Below are positions 35,853 through 44,058 of a stretch of 64,000 nt of DNA, piece by piece. Origin of the DNA: Pseudomonas sp. R5-89-07 (GTDB taxonomy: Bacteria; Pseudomonadota; Gammaproteobacteria; Pseudomonadales; Pseudomonadaceae); contig NZ_CP027727.1 in assembly GCF_003851685.1 (NCBI RefSeq), forward strand, positions 1,550,001-1,614,000, read 5' to 3'. The notes under the pieces are model-generated. The model was not told the DNA's origin. It saw nothing but the letters and a program-made list of their open reading frames with translations, and did not search any database. The first letter of the stretch is position 1. Every line of letters begins with the position of its first letter. The translations under genes and the position numbers were made by a program.

Positions 35853-37070
35853 ATGTCCGTCACCGCTCAACCGGCCCGCCCTGCGCCGGATCATCACGCC
35901 CAGTTCCTCGAACTGCTGAGCGCCAGCCTGGCGCAGAACGCCTTTATCAAGCTGGTGCTGGCCAAGTACGTGGGCGCGGAGGCCGAACTGCAGCGGCTGA
36001 TCATCAAGCCGGTGACGGTCAAGGAGCAGCCGTGCCTGTCCTTCGTCTACCGCTACAAGACCCGCGACATCACCAAGAATTTCCCCCAGGCGGACGGTGT
36101 GGCGGCGGTTGCCGAACTGCTGCCGGCCTCGTTCAAGAACGCGCACTTATTGTCGCTGACGGACGAAGCCCAGCTGGAATACAGCAAAAAAAACAAAAGT
36201 TCGCTGTTCAAAAGCAAACCGCAGCAGTTGCGCGAGGCGCCGTCAGCCGAACATAACCGCGAGAAAAATCGCTTCCTCGACCTGAGCCGGCCGTTCCTTG
36301 CCGACCTGGGTGTGACCGATGCCAAGCAGGCGCTGATTCCGTCGATGTCGCGCAAGTGGAAACAGATCAACAAGTTCATCGAAGTGTTCAGCCATGCGCT
36401 GACGTCCTCGCCTTTGAAGCTCGACCAACCGGTGCGCGTCGCCGATTTCGGCTCGGGCAAGGGCTATCTCACGTTTGCGATCCACGACTACCTGCGCAAC
36501 ACGCTCAAGGCCGAGGGCGAAGTGACCGGTGTCGAGCTGCGCGATGACATGGTGACCCTGTGCAACGCCGCCGCTGCGCGCCTGGAGCATCCTGGGCTGG
36601 TGTTCAAGTGCGGCGACGTGCGCAGCGTCGCGCCGAGCGAGCTGGACGTGATGATCGCCCTGCATGCCTGCGACATCGCCACCGATTATGCGATTCACAC
36701 CGGCATCCGTTCCGGCGCGTCGATCATCATGTGCTCGCCGTGCTGCCACAAACAGATTCGCCTGCAGATCCAGAGCCCGCTGTTGCTCAAGCCGATGCTG
36801 CAATACGGCCTGCACCTGGGCCAACAGGCAGAAATGGTCACCGACAGCCTGCGTGCCCTGTTTCTTGAAGCCTGTGGCTATGAGACCAAGGTGTTCGAGT
36901 TCATCTCGTTGGAGCACACCAACAAGAACAAGATGATCCTGGCGGTCAAACGCGCAGAGCCTTTGGAAAATACGCAGTTGCTGGCAAAGATCCAGGAACT
37001 CAAGGCGTTCTACCACATCACCGAACATTGCCTGGAAACCCTGCTGCGCGCCGATGGTTTCTTGAACTAG
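35853..37070 (+). CDS. Class I SAM-dependent methyltransferase
   Basis: 405 residues. A helical N-terminal part of about 185 residues precedes a Rossmann methyltransferase domain with motif I DFGSGKGYLTFAIHDYL (about residues 196-212), acidic VELRDDMV, and HACDIATDYAI. A CSPCCHKQI motif near residue 295 is typical of a family that includes the human GSTCD methyltransferase-like domain. The target, perhaps RNA, is not known. Monocistronic between two repeats. No ribosome site at ideal spacing. Confidence 0.8.
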   Translation: MSVTAQPARPAPDHHAQFLELLSASLAQNAFIKLVLAKYVGAEAELQRLIIKPVTVKEQPCLSFVYRYKTRDITKNFPQADGVAAVAELLPASFKNAHLLSLTDEAQLEYSKKNKSSLFKSKPQQLREAPSAEHNREKNRFLDLSRPFLADLGVTDAKQALIPSMSRKWKQINKFIEVFSHALTSSPLKLDQPVRVADFGSGKGYLTFAIHDYLRNTLKAEGEVTGVELRDDMVTLCNAAAARLEHPGLVFKCGDVRSVAPSELDVMIALHACDIATDYAIHTGIRSGASIIMCSPCCHKQIRLQIQSPLLLKPMLQYGLHLGQQAEMVTDSLRALFLEACGYETKVFEFISLEHTNKNKMILAVKRAEPLENTQLLAKIQELKAFYHITEHCLETLLRADGFLN

Positions 37071-37081
37071 GCACGAGACCA

Positions 37082-37173
37082 ATGTGGGAGGGGGCTTGCC
37101 CCCGATGGCGGTGGATCAGCCAATGAGTCTGTTGGCTGACACACTGCAATCGGGGGCAAGCCCCCTCCCACAT
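37082..37173. repeat. REPIN
   Basis: Arms TGTGGGAGGGGGCTTGCCCC and inverse, between the converging methyltransferase and TonB receptor genes. Confidence 0.92.
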
Positions 37174-37208
37174 TTAGACTCCACTTCGCTGAGAGACGGG
37201 TGTAGCAA

Positions 37209-39767
37209 TCAGAAGAACCGCGTCACGCTGATCTTCGCATCGCGCCCCTTGGTGTAGGCACGGTCGCCACTCAACGCCGGGCGGAAGTTGTTGTTGAACA
37301 GGTTGTCCACGGTGAAGTTTACCTCGGTGCCTTTCAGGTACGCCTGCTGCGGTGCCCATTTGGCGAACAGTCCCTGGGTGTTGTAGCGCTTGTTGCCGTA
37401 CTGGTCGTAGAACAGGTCGCCAACCCCCGACCCCGGCCCGCCGGAATATTTGTCGCTGGGCAGGCGGTCGGTGGCGCCGATGAATTGGCCCATCCAACCC
37501 ACCTGGGCGTCCCAGGCCGGGATGTGAGTACCCAGCACCAGCACCCATTTGGTCGGCGGAATATCCCGCGCCGGCACGTCCGGGCCCCAGGGGTTGGTGT
37601 AGGCGCCTTCGTGCTGGCCTTTGGCATAGGCGAACGACACCGAACCGAACAGGTAGGTGGAGTTGTAGATCGACTCGATCTCGATGCCCTTGATGGTCAG
37701 GCCGCCGATATTGCGGTAGTTGGGCAGCGCTCCCGGCGGGCAGGCGGAGGCGATGGTGCCGCCGTTGATGGCCTGGTTCTGGCAGCCCACGCCGGTGGCC
37801 TTGAAGATTTCGTCTTCGACCTTGTTATGGAACAAGGTGGTGCGCAGTTGCAGGTTGTCATCCTGGGCGATGAGGTTGTCGAAGCGAGTGATGTTGCCCA
37901 GGGTAATCGAGGTGATGCGCTCCGGGTCGAGGTCGACACTGGTGGCGGTGCGGCTGCCGAGGCCTTGCACTTCGTATTGCTCGTCGATCACCGGCGCACG
38001 CCAGGTCTGGCTCCAGTTGGCGAACAGGCCGACGTTGGGCGTCACGGTCCAGAACAGCGCCAGGCGCGGCGACCAGCCGGTGTAGGTGCGGTCGCTGTAG
38101 TCGTGGCCAACGGCAGGGTCGGGGTTGTTGTAGTACGGCGCATCATTGCCTTCGCCCCGGTTACGCACATGGTCGTAGCGCAGCGACGGGGTGAGGGTCA
38201 GGTCGCCCAGGGTCACCGCGTCCTGGATAAAGAAACTGTTGGTGTCGACCTTGCCGTGGGGCATGAAGCCTGGCTGAAAGTGGCCGTAGTTATAGCGCGG
38301 CGTATTGTAGGTGCTGCCGGGCATAAACATCTCGGTTTCGCGCACGTGCTTGCGGACCTGCCCACCGACGGTCAGCGCATGCTGCAAGGGCCCGGTGTCG
38401 AACAGGCTGACGTTGCGTATATCCAGGTGCTTGTCGGTGTAAGCGGTGTCCATCTTGCGACCGCCGGTGGCCAGCTGGAAAAACGCGGTGGCATCACGCT
38501 CGTCGGTCTGTTCGGTGTTGGACTGGGAGTACTTGACGGTCAGGTCCACCAGCGGGTTGTCCAGCGGCTGGTATTGATACTTGCCCGACCAGGTGGTGTC
38601 GACGGTATCGCGGTGTGCCAGGAAGCGCTTGAGCGCACCTTCGTAACCGTAGCGGTCGATGTTGGCCTGCGTCGGCGGTGTCGGGTAGCTGGCGGCGGAA
38701 AAGGGCGTCCAGCGGTTGCTGTGGGAACGCGAATAGGACAGGCCGACATTGTGCTCATCGGTGAAGTGCGCATTGATCTTGAACAGCTTGCCGTCCACAT
38801 CCTGGGCGCTGTTGGGCAGGCGCTGGGGATTGATCGGGTACTGGTTGTTCTCGTTGGGTAATTTGCCGGCCACCTTCATGTCGCCGCCGTCGCGTTGGGT
38901 CAGGTAGGCCAGGGCGTCGAAACGACCGTCGTCGGTGCGGCCATACACGGCACTGCTGTAGACCTGTTCGTGGTCGTTGCTCGAATAGCCGTACTTGAGC
39001 ATGGCGCCGCTGTTGCGACCGTCCTTGAGCAAGTCCGGGGCATCCTTGGTGGTCATGTTCACCGTTCCGCCAAAGCCGCCATTGCCGGTGAAGGGTGAGT
39101 TGGGTCCTTTCTCCACCTCGATGCTCTTGATCAGCTCCGGCTCGATAAACACCGTGCCCTGCTGGTAGCGCTCAAAGCCGCTCTTGGTGGCGCCATCGAC
39201 CGTCATCGGCACGTCTTCGGCGTCGCCGAAACCACGGATGTTGATGGTCTGGCCGCCGGGTTTCAGCGAGCCGCCCTGGCTGACGCCGGGCAGGGTCTGC
39301 AGCAGGCTGGGTATGTTGTTGGACTGGTAGCGGTCGATGTCGGCCTGGGTCAGGGTGGAGCGGTTGACGGTACTGGAGTCCACTTCGTTGCCGGTGCCGA
39401 TCACGCTCAAGGTGTCGAGCTGGATCGCGCTGCTTTGCGTGGTCTTGCCGGCGTCCGCGCGCACCACATAAGTGCTGCCGACCTTGATCAGGGTGAACTC
39501 ACCGTCCTTGAGCAAGGTACGAATCGCCACTTCTGCGCTGTAGTCGCCCTTGAGCGCCGGCGCCTGCACGTTCTTGAGCAGCGTTTCATCGAACAGCAGC
39601 TGGATTTTCGCCTGCTGCGCCACTTGGCTCAGGGAGGTGGCCAATGACTGGGCGGGCAATTGCAGCTTGAACGACTCGGCCTGGGCGCTGACGCTGAACG
39701 CCAGGCAGGTTGCAAGCAGGGTCGGTCGAACAAACAGGTGCGAAGCAGGGCAAGGCGCGCGAAACAT
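37209..39767 (-). CDS. TonB-dependent receptor with STN domain, haem-receptor-like
   Basis: 852 residues. Signal peptide to about residue 30 (SVSAQA), STN secretin/TonB signalling domain (about 35-105), plug (about 120-240) and a 22-strand barrel ending in the C-terminal Phe (KISVTRFF). The STN domain means that the receptor signals to the FecR protein encoded upstream. A WRAP box in the barrel (WSQTWRAPVIDE) resembles the FRAP box of haem receptors, and the C-terminal region recalls HasR, but the NPNL box is not clear and no hasA follows. Haem or haem-protein uptake is my favoured guess. Confidence 0.82.
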   Translation of the reverse strand: MFRAPCPASHLFVRPTLLATCLAFSVSAQAESFKLQLPAQSLATSLSQVAQQAKIQLLFDETLLKNVQAPALKGDYSAEVAIRTLLKDGEFTLIKVGSTYVVRADAGKTTQSSAIQLDTLSVIGTGNEVDSSTVNRSTLTQADIDRYQSNNIPSLLQTLPGVSQGGSLKPGGQTINIRGFGDAEDVPMTVDGATKSGFERYQQGTVFIEPELIKSIEVEKGPNSPFTGNGGFGGTVNMTTKDAPDLLKDGRNSGAMLKYGYSSNDHEQVYSSAVYGRTDDGRFDALAYLTQRDGGDMKVAGKLPNENNQYPINPQRLPNSAQDVDGKLFKINAHFTDEHNVGLSYSRSHSNRWTPFSAASYPTPPTQANIDRYGYEGALKRFLAHRDTVDTTWSGKYQYQPLDNPLVDLTVKYSQSNTEQTDERDATAFFQLATGGRKMDTAYTDKHLDIRNVSLFDTGPLQHALTVGGQVRKHVRETEMFMPGSTYNTPRYNYGHFQPGFMPHGKVDTNSFFIQDAVTLGDLTLTPSLRYDHVRNRGEGNDAPYYNNPDPAVGHDYSDRTYTGWSPRLALFWTVTPNVGLFANWSQTWRAPVIDEQYEVQGLGSRTATSVDLDPERITSITLGNITRFDNLIAQDDNLQLRTTLFHNKVEDEIFKATGVGCQNQAINGGTIASACPPGALPNYRNIGGLTIKGIEIESIYNSTYLFGSVSFAYAKGQHEGAYTNPWGPDVPARDIPPTKWVLVLGTHIPAWDAQVGWMGQFIGATDRLPSDKYSGGPGSGVGDLFYDQYGNKRYNTQGLFAKWAPQQAYLKGTEVNFTVDNLFNNNFRPALSGDRAYTKGRDAKISVTRFF

Positions 39768-39885
39768 GAGATCCCCCGGTGCGGCTAAACAGCCAAAAAG
39801 GTGTGCGTATCAAACACAGACGGGAGGAAGACGGCGCAGGCAGAGAAATCCACATATGCAAATGCAAAATATTCTCATGTGCAGA

Positions 39886-40851
39886 TTACTTGCTCGATTC
39901 TATTCGCACGATGCCGTCGGCCGAGGTCACGGTTTTCACCGGCAATAGCGCGGGCAGGGCGTTGAGCAGGGCGTCCGGGTCATTCACGTCCAGGTTGCCC
40001 GATACCTTGAGTTGCGCCACGGCCTTGCTCACCTGCAACGGCGCCTGGGGGCGGTACAGGCTCAGCTCGTCGATCAGGCTGGCCAGCTCGCGATTGCGAA
40101 ACGCCAAGTGCCCGCCACGCCAGTCGGCGACTTCTTCGGCGCTGAGGGTTTGTTGCTGCAACGTGCCTTTGGCGTACTGATAAATCGCGCGCTGCCTGGC
40201 GTCGAGCAGCGTCACCGGATGGGTTGCATCCGGCTCGAACGCCACTTGGCCATGGGCCACGCTGACCACCAGCTGCTGTTCGCTGCGGCGCACATCGAAG
40301 CCGGTGCCCACCACCCGCACATTCGCCTGCCCGGCTTGCACGTACAGCGGGCGTTCCTTGTCGGCGGCCACCTCGATGTACAGCTGGCCCTTGTCCAGGT
40401 GAAGGATGCGCTGGTGCGCGGTGAAGTCCACGCGGATGCGGGTATTGGCGTTCACATACAAGGTGCTGCCATCGGGCAGGTTGAGGGTACGCATGCCCTT
40501 GGCATGGGCGGCAACCTGGCTGTGATACAGCTCGCGGGGCGCACCGAGATGGGGGGCAAGCAGCGCGCAGAGCAAAGCGGCCGCTACCGCCAGGGCAGGG
40601 CGCCACACGGATGTGCGCCGAGGCAGCGGCACGGGTTTGTTCAGTTGCTGCAACTGGGCAAGATCAGCCCACAATTGCTCGAACTCGGCATAGGCGCGCG
40701 CGTGGGCCGGGTGGGCTTGCCAGGCGGCAAAGGCTTTGCGGTCGGCACGGCCCGTGTCGTTGCGGTTGCGTGCAAACCAGCTAGCGGCTTGGGCGTCGAT
40801 GGAGTCGCTCGCTTCGCTATCCAGCGCATCGATGTCGCTCAGGCGGTTCAT
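39886..40851 (-). CDS. FecR-family sigma regulator
   Basis: 321 residues. Cytoplasmic N-terminal domain (about 1-80, with DUF4880-like AASWFARNRNDTGRADRKAFAAW), a single membrane helix (about 85-103) and a periplasmic FecR domain (GMRTLNLPDGSTLYVNANTRIRV). It transmits receptor occupancy to the ECF sigma factor encoded upstream. Its ATG overlaps the sigma stop by 4 bp, the usual coupling for this pair. The periplasmic C-terminus should contact the STN domain of the TonB receptor. Confidence 0.9.
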   Translation of the reverse strand: MNRLSDIDALDSEASDSIDAQAASWFARNRNDTGRADRKAFAAWQAHPAHARAYAEFEQLWADLAQLQQLNKPVPLPRRTSVWRPALAVAAALLCALLAPHLGAPRELYHSQVAAHAKGMRTLNLPDGSTLYVNANTRIRVDFTAHQRILHLDKGQLYIEVAADKERPLYVQAGQANVRVVGTGFDVRRSEQQLVVSVAHGQVAFEPDATHPVTLLDARQRAIYQYAKGTLQQQTLSAEEVADWRGGHLAFRNRELASLIDELSLYRPQAPLQVSKAVAQLKVSGNLDVNDPDALLNALPALLPVKTVTSADGIVRIESSK

Positions 40852-41387
40852 TGTGGCTGCTCCGTGCCGGGCTCAGGTTGAAGACGTCGCTTGCAATGCA
40901 ACAGGGCGAAAGCGATGTGCTTTTCCACCATGCTCGTCGAAATACCCATGCGCGCGGCGATCTGTGCCTGGCTCAAGCCTTCGAAGCGATGCAGCATAAG
41001 GGCTTCTCGTCGGCGGGGCGAGAGTTCGGCGAGGACTTCTTTCAACTGTTCCAGGCGCTGGCTGCGCAGCGCGGCGGCCATCGGCTCGTTTTGCTCGTCG
41101 GTGACAGGTTCGGTGTGCGCCTCGGCCGAATCGAGGTGGGCGCTCTGGCGGACCTTCTGCTTACGCCAGTGATCGCGCAACAGGTTGCGCGCCATCTGAA
41201 ACAGAAACGCCCGAGGCTGCTCGACCTTGGCCCGGTCGCGGTAGTCCAGCCATTGGGTAAACACATCCTGGGTCATGTCCGCCGCGTCACTGGCGTTGCC
41301 CGTGCGTTTGCGCAGGAAATACAGGATATTTGCATAAAACCCGCGACAGGCGTCGGCCGACAACGGGTCGGGCTTGGGACGAGACAT
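40848..41387 (-). CDS. ECF sigma factor, FecI-like
   Basis: 179 residues. Sigma-70 region 2 (about 15-80, DMTQDVFTQWLDYRDRAKVEQPRAFLFQMARNLL-like) and region 4 (about 120-170, LSQAQIAARMGISTSMVEKHI). Iron-starvation sigma of the FecI group that directs transcription of the adjacent receptor. A Fur box lies upstream. First gene of the sigma-FecR-receptor set. Confidence 0.9.
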   Translation of the reverse strand: MSRPKPDPLSADACRGFYANILYFLRKRTGNASDAADMTQDVFTQWLDYRDRAKVEQPRAFLFQMARNLLRDHWRKQKVRQSAHLDSAEAHTEPVTDEQNEPMAAALRSQRLEQLKEVLAELSPRRREALMLHRFEGLSQAQIAARMGISTSMVEKHIAFALLHCKRRLQPEPGTEQPQ

Positions 41388-41437
41388 GGATATCCTTCTT
41401 GACGAAGCACGGCTTGGAAAAGGTCGTGAATGATATC

Positions 41438-41456
41438 GAGAATTATTGTCATTTGT
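41438..41456 (-). promoter_or_regulatory. Fur box of the sigma-fecR genes
   Basis: Leftward ACAAATGACAATAATTCTC matches the 19-bp Fur consensus at 13 positions. It lies about 50 bp before the sigma factor start, where it would cover the promoter. Confidence 0.7.
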
Positions 41457-41464
41457 CTCTAGTT

Positions 41465-41556
41465 ATGTGGGAGGTGACTTGCTCCCGATAGCGGTGAATC
41501 AGTCAATGGATTCTTCGGCTGTCTAACTGCAATCGGGGGCAAGCCCCCTCCTACAT
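41465..41556. repeat. Degenerate REPIN
   Basis: Left arm ATGTGGGAGGTGACTTGCTC carries several changes; the right arm ends CCCCCTCCTACAT with one change. The damaged stem suggests an old copy. Lies between the sigma gene promoter and the end of the leftward DapA-like gene. Confidence 0.85.
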
Positions 41557-41570
41557 TTTTGATCTCAGTG

Positions 41571-42443
41571 TTATCGCAGCAATGCCTTCAGTTGCTCGGT
41601 CTCGGCTTCGCCCAGCGGGAATACCGGCAAGCGTGGATGACCCACGTCCAACCCGGTCAAGCGCAGACCTGCCTTGATCGTCGCCGGCAACCCACCCTTG
41701 AGGATGAATTGCAGCAAGGGCAACTGTCGATAAAACAGCGCTCGCGCCTGGTTCAAGTCATTGGCCTGCACGGCCTGATACAGGTCCAGGTTGAGTTGAG
41801 GGATCAAGTTCGGTGCTGCGGTGCACCAGCCTTTGGCACCGGCCGCGAATGCCTCCAGGGCCAGCGGGTTACAGCCGTTGTAGAACGGCACATCGCTCTC
41901 ACGCTTCAACTGATGCATGCGCTGGATGTCCCCGGTGCTTTCTTTGACCAGGGTCACGTTCTCGACTTCTTTGAGAATGCGCAGGATCAGCTCGACCGAC
42001 ATGTCGGTACCGCTGGTGGCCGGGTTGTTGTAGAGCATGATCGGCACGCCGATGCTGTCGCCAATCGCCGCGTAGTGAGCGAGGATTTCCGCCTCGCTGA
42101 GCTTCCAGTACGAGGCGGGCAGCACCATCACCACATCGGCACCATGGTGTTCGGCGTAGCGGGCGCGGCGCACGGCCTTGGCGGTGGTCAGGTCGGACAC
42201 GCTGACGATGGTCGGTACGCGTCTGGCAACCTTGTGCAGGCTGTAGGCGCTGACCTCGTCCCATTCGGCATCGCTCAGGTAAGCCCCTTCGCCGGTGCTG
42301 CCCAAGGGCGCGATGGCGTGAACGCCGCTGTCGATCAGACGGTCGATGGAACGCCCGAGGGCGTCGAGGTCAACGCGCTGGCCGTCGGCGCTGAACGGGG
42401 TGATGGTGTAGCCGATAATGCCGTGAAGGGTGGGCTTGGACAT
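41571..42443 (-). CDS. DapA/NAL-family lyase (dihydrodipicolinate synthase-like)
   Basis: 290 residues, TIM barrel of the DapA/N-acetylneuraminate lyase/KDG aldolase family. Schiff-base Lys167 (TLVKEST) and Tyr138 (MLYNNP) are in place, and GSTGEGAYL matches the carboxylate-binding loop. It is unlikely to be the housekeeping lysine enzyme because it lies with a class II aldolase and a divergent XRE-cupin regulator. A catabolic 2-oxo acid aldolase or dehydratase is more likely. Some 27 bp separate it from the aldolase. Confidence 0.82.
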   Translation of the reverse strand: MSKPTLHGIIGYTITPFSADGQRVDLDALGRSIDRLIDSGVHAIAPLGSTGEGAYLSDAEWDEVSAYSLHKVARRVPTIVSVSDLTTAKAVRRARYAEHHGADVVMVLPASYWKLSEAEILAHYAAIGDSIGVPIMLYNNPATSGTDMSVELILRILKEVENVTLVKESTGDIQRMHQLKRESDVPFYNGCNPLALEAFAAGAKGWCTAAPNLIPQLNLDLYQAVQANDLNQARALFYRQLPLLQFILKGGLPATIKAGLRLTGLDVGHPRLPVFPLGEAETEQLKALLR

Positions 42444-42470
42444 AAGGGTTCTCCGCTCGAAAAAAGGCGA

Positions 42471-43253
42471 TCAGTTCAGGCAATCGGCGTGTTGGCGCAG
42501 GTTCTGCCGGGCGTAGTAATTGAAGGCGGCGCCGTGGCGCTTGGGCTTGGAAATCCAGGCGTGGGCTTCGCGCCCCAACTCCGGCAGGATCGGTTTGATC
42601 GTGCCGGCCGCCATTGCCAGCAGTTGCAGCTTGGCGGCGCGCTCGATCAACTGCGCGATCACGCAGGCTTCCTCGATGCTCGCCCCGGTGGACAATTGGC
42701 CGTGGTGCGAGAGCAGGATCGCGCGTTTGTCGCCCAGGGCGCTGGTGATGATTTCGCCTTCTTCGTTACCCACCGGCACACCCGGCCAGGTTTGCAGGAA
42801 CGCGCAGTCTTCGTACAGTGGGCAGAGGTCCATGTGCGATACCAGCAGCGGCACTTCCAGCATCGACAATGCGGCGATGTGGGTTGGGTGCGTATGGATG
42901 ATGCAGTTTACATCCGGCCGCCCACGGTACACCCAGGTGTGGAAACGATTGGCCGGGTTGGGAATGCCATGGCCTTCGAGTACCTCAAGGTCTTCGTTGA
43001 CCAGTAACAGGTTGCTGGCGGTGATCTCATCGAAGCCCAGGCCCAGTTGCTGGGTGTAGTAGGTGCCCGGCGTCGGCCCGCGCGCGGTGATCTGCCCGGC
43101 CAGGCCGGAGTCGTGCCCGTGTTCGAAGAGAATGCGGCAAGTGAGTGCCAGCTTTTGCCGGTCGGTCCACGTATTATCTGCCAGGCTGTTTTGCAGCTGG
43201 ATCAGTGCTTGCTTGACCAGTTGGTCTTTGGGAAGTGCTAATGTCTTGGCCAT
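42471..43253 (-). CDS. Class II aldolase/adducin family protein
   Basis: 260 residues from ATG 43253, with AAGGA 8 bases upstream; an earlier codon at 43304 lies inside the operator. Zinc-binding His motifs are visible: IIHTHPTH near residue 125 and LSHHGQLSTG near residue 180. Family members are fuculose/ribulose-phosphate aldolases or epimerases and decarboxylating relatives. Substrate unknown. Probably transcribed with the DapA-like gene. Cytoplasmic. Confidence 0.8.
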   Translation of the reverse strand: MAKTLALPKDQLVKQALIQLQNSLADNTWTDRQKLALTCRILFEHGHDSGLAGQITARGPTPGTYYTQQLGLGFDEITASNLLLVNEDLEVLEGHGIPNPANRFHTWVYRGRPDVNCIIHTHPTHIAALSMLEVPLLVSHMDLCPLYEDCAFLQTWPGVPVGNEEGEIITSALGDKRAILLSHHGQLSTGASIEEACVIAQLIERAAKLQLLAMAAGTIKPILPELGREAHAWISKPKRHGAAFNYYARQNLRQHADCLN

Positions 43254-43277
43254 ATGAGTGTCCTTTGGGTGAGAGCA

Positions 43278-43314
43278 AATGACACAATAGATGCTATATG
43301 ACACTTTGTGTCAT
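43278..43314. promoter_or_regulatory. Palindromic operator of the XRE-cupin regulator
   Basis: ATGACACTTTGTGTCAT at 43298-43314 is a perfect palindrome (7-bp arms, TTT centre). A further half-site ATGACACA lies at 43279-43286, about two helical turns to the left. The site sits between the divergent aldolase and regulator genes. Confidence 0.75.
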
Positions 43315-43359
43315 TGGCAAGCATGGCTTTCCGTTTTCTGCAGGGATTAATCGCAGCGC

Positions 43360-43887
43360 ATGTCTATCCGCTTGAAATTATTGAGAAAAAAACTTGGCGT
43401 GACGCTGGAAGCCCTGGCGGAAAAATCCGGGATGACCAAGAGCTACCTGTCGAAAGTCGAACGTGGGCTCAATACCCCGTCGATCGCGGCTGCGCTGAAA
43501 CTGGCCAAGGCGCTGAACGTGAACGTTGAAGAACTGTTCAGCGAAGACCGCGTCAGCCTCGACAGCTACAGCCTGGTACGCCGCCACGAACGCCCCGACA
43601 CCTCGCCGGGTTACGCGGTGCTGGCCCATCAAGTCAGCGAGCGTAGCCTGTTGCCGTTCATCATCTACCCGCCGGCAGAGTTCACGGACAAGACCTTCAA
43701 GGAGCATCTGGGCGAGGAGTTCTTGTTCGTGCATGAAGGCCGGGTGGAGGTGGACTTCATGACCGAGCGAGTGATCCTGGAGCGTGGCGATGCGCTGCAT
43801 TTCAACGCGCAGAAGCCCCACCGGATTCGCTCGGTGGGGGATGCGCAGGCGCAGTTGCTGGTGGTGGTGCACAGCGCAGAAGAATGA
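43360..43887 (+). CDS. XRE-family regulator with C-terminal cupin domain
   Basis: 175 residues. HTH_XRE at about residues 3-60 (GVTLEALAEKSGMTKSYLSKVERGLNTPS) and a cupin_2 effector domain (about 100-170, GEEFLFVHEGRVEVDF ... GDALHFNAQKPHRI). Proteins of this layout sense a small metabolite of the pathway they control. Divergent from the aldolase-DapA pair with a shared palindrome, so these are its likely targets. Confidence 0.88.
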   Translation: MSIRLKLLRKKLGVTLEALAEKSGMTKSYLSKVERGLNTPSIAAALKLAKALNVNVEELFSEDRVSLDSYSLVRRHERPDTSPGYAVLAHQVSERSLLPFIIYPPAEFTDKTFKEHLGEEFLFVHEGRVEVDFMTERVILERGDALHFNAQKPHRIRSVGDAQAQLLVVVHSAEE

Positions 43888-43916
43888 CGCAGGCAGCAAG
43901 TCAGTCAAGGCTTTTT

Positions 43917-44013
43917 GTAGGAGCGAGCTTGCTCGCGAAGAACTCAGGGCCACCGCGTTTATCCAGAATGAACGCGTTGCCTGGACGTTTTTCGCGAGCA
44001 AGCTCGCTCCTAC
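43917..44013. repeat. REPIN of a second family
   Basis: Left arm GTAGGAGCGAGCTTGCTCGC and inverse arm GCGAGCAAGCTCGCTCCTAC about 100 bp end to end. It differs from the GTGGGAGGGGG family found elsewhere in the window. Lies between converging XRE-cupin and DUF4917 genes. Confidence 0.9.
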
Positions 44014-44058
44014 AGTGGGCTACTTTCGCTTAACTGAAGCCCCCCCCCACAGCTTCAA

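Noticed and set aside
5881..41556. Recurring palindromes as a possible CRISPR array or attachment sites
   Set aside because: Copies are scattered over 35 kb, lie singly or as inverted pairs at gene ends, and have no uniform spacers or cas genes; they are REP/REPIN elements.
41559..43007. 482-codon plus-strand frame opposite the DapA-like and aldolase genes
   Set aside because: Spans two genes and their junction; composition is that of an antisense frame.
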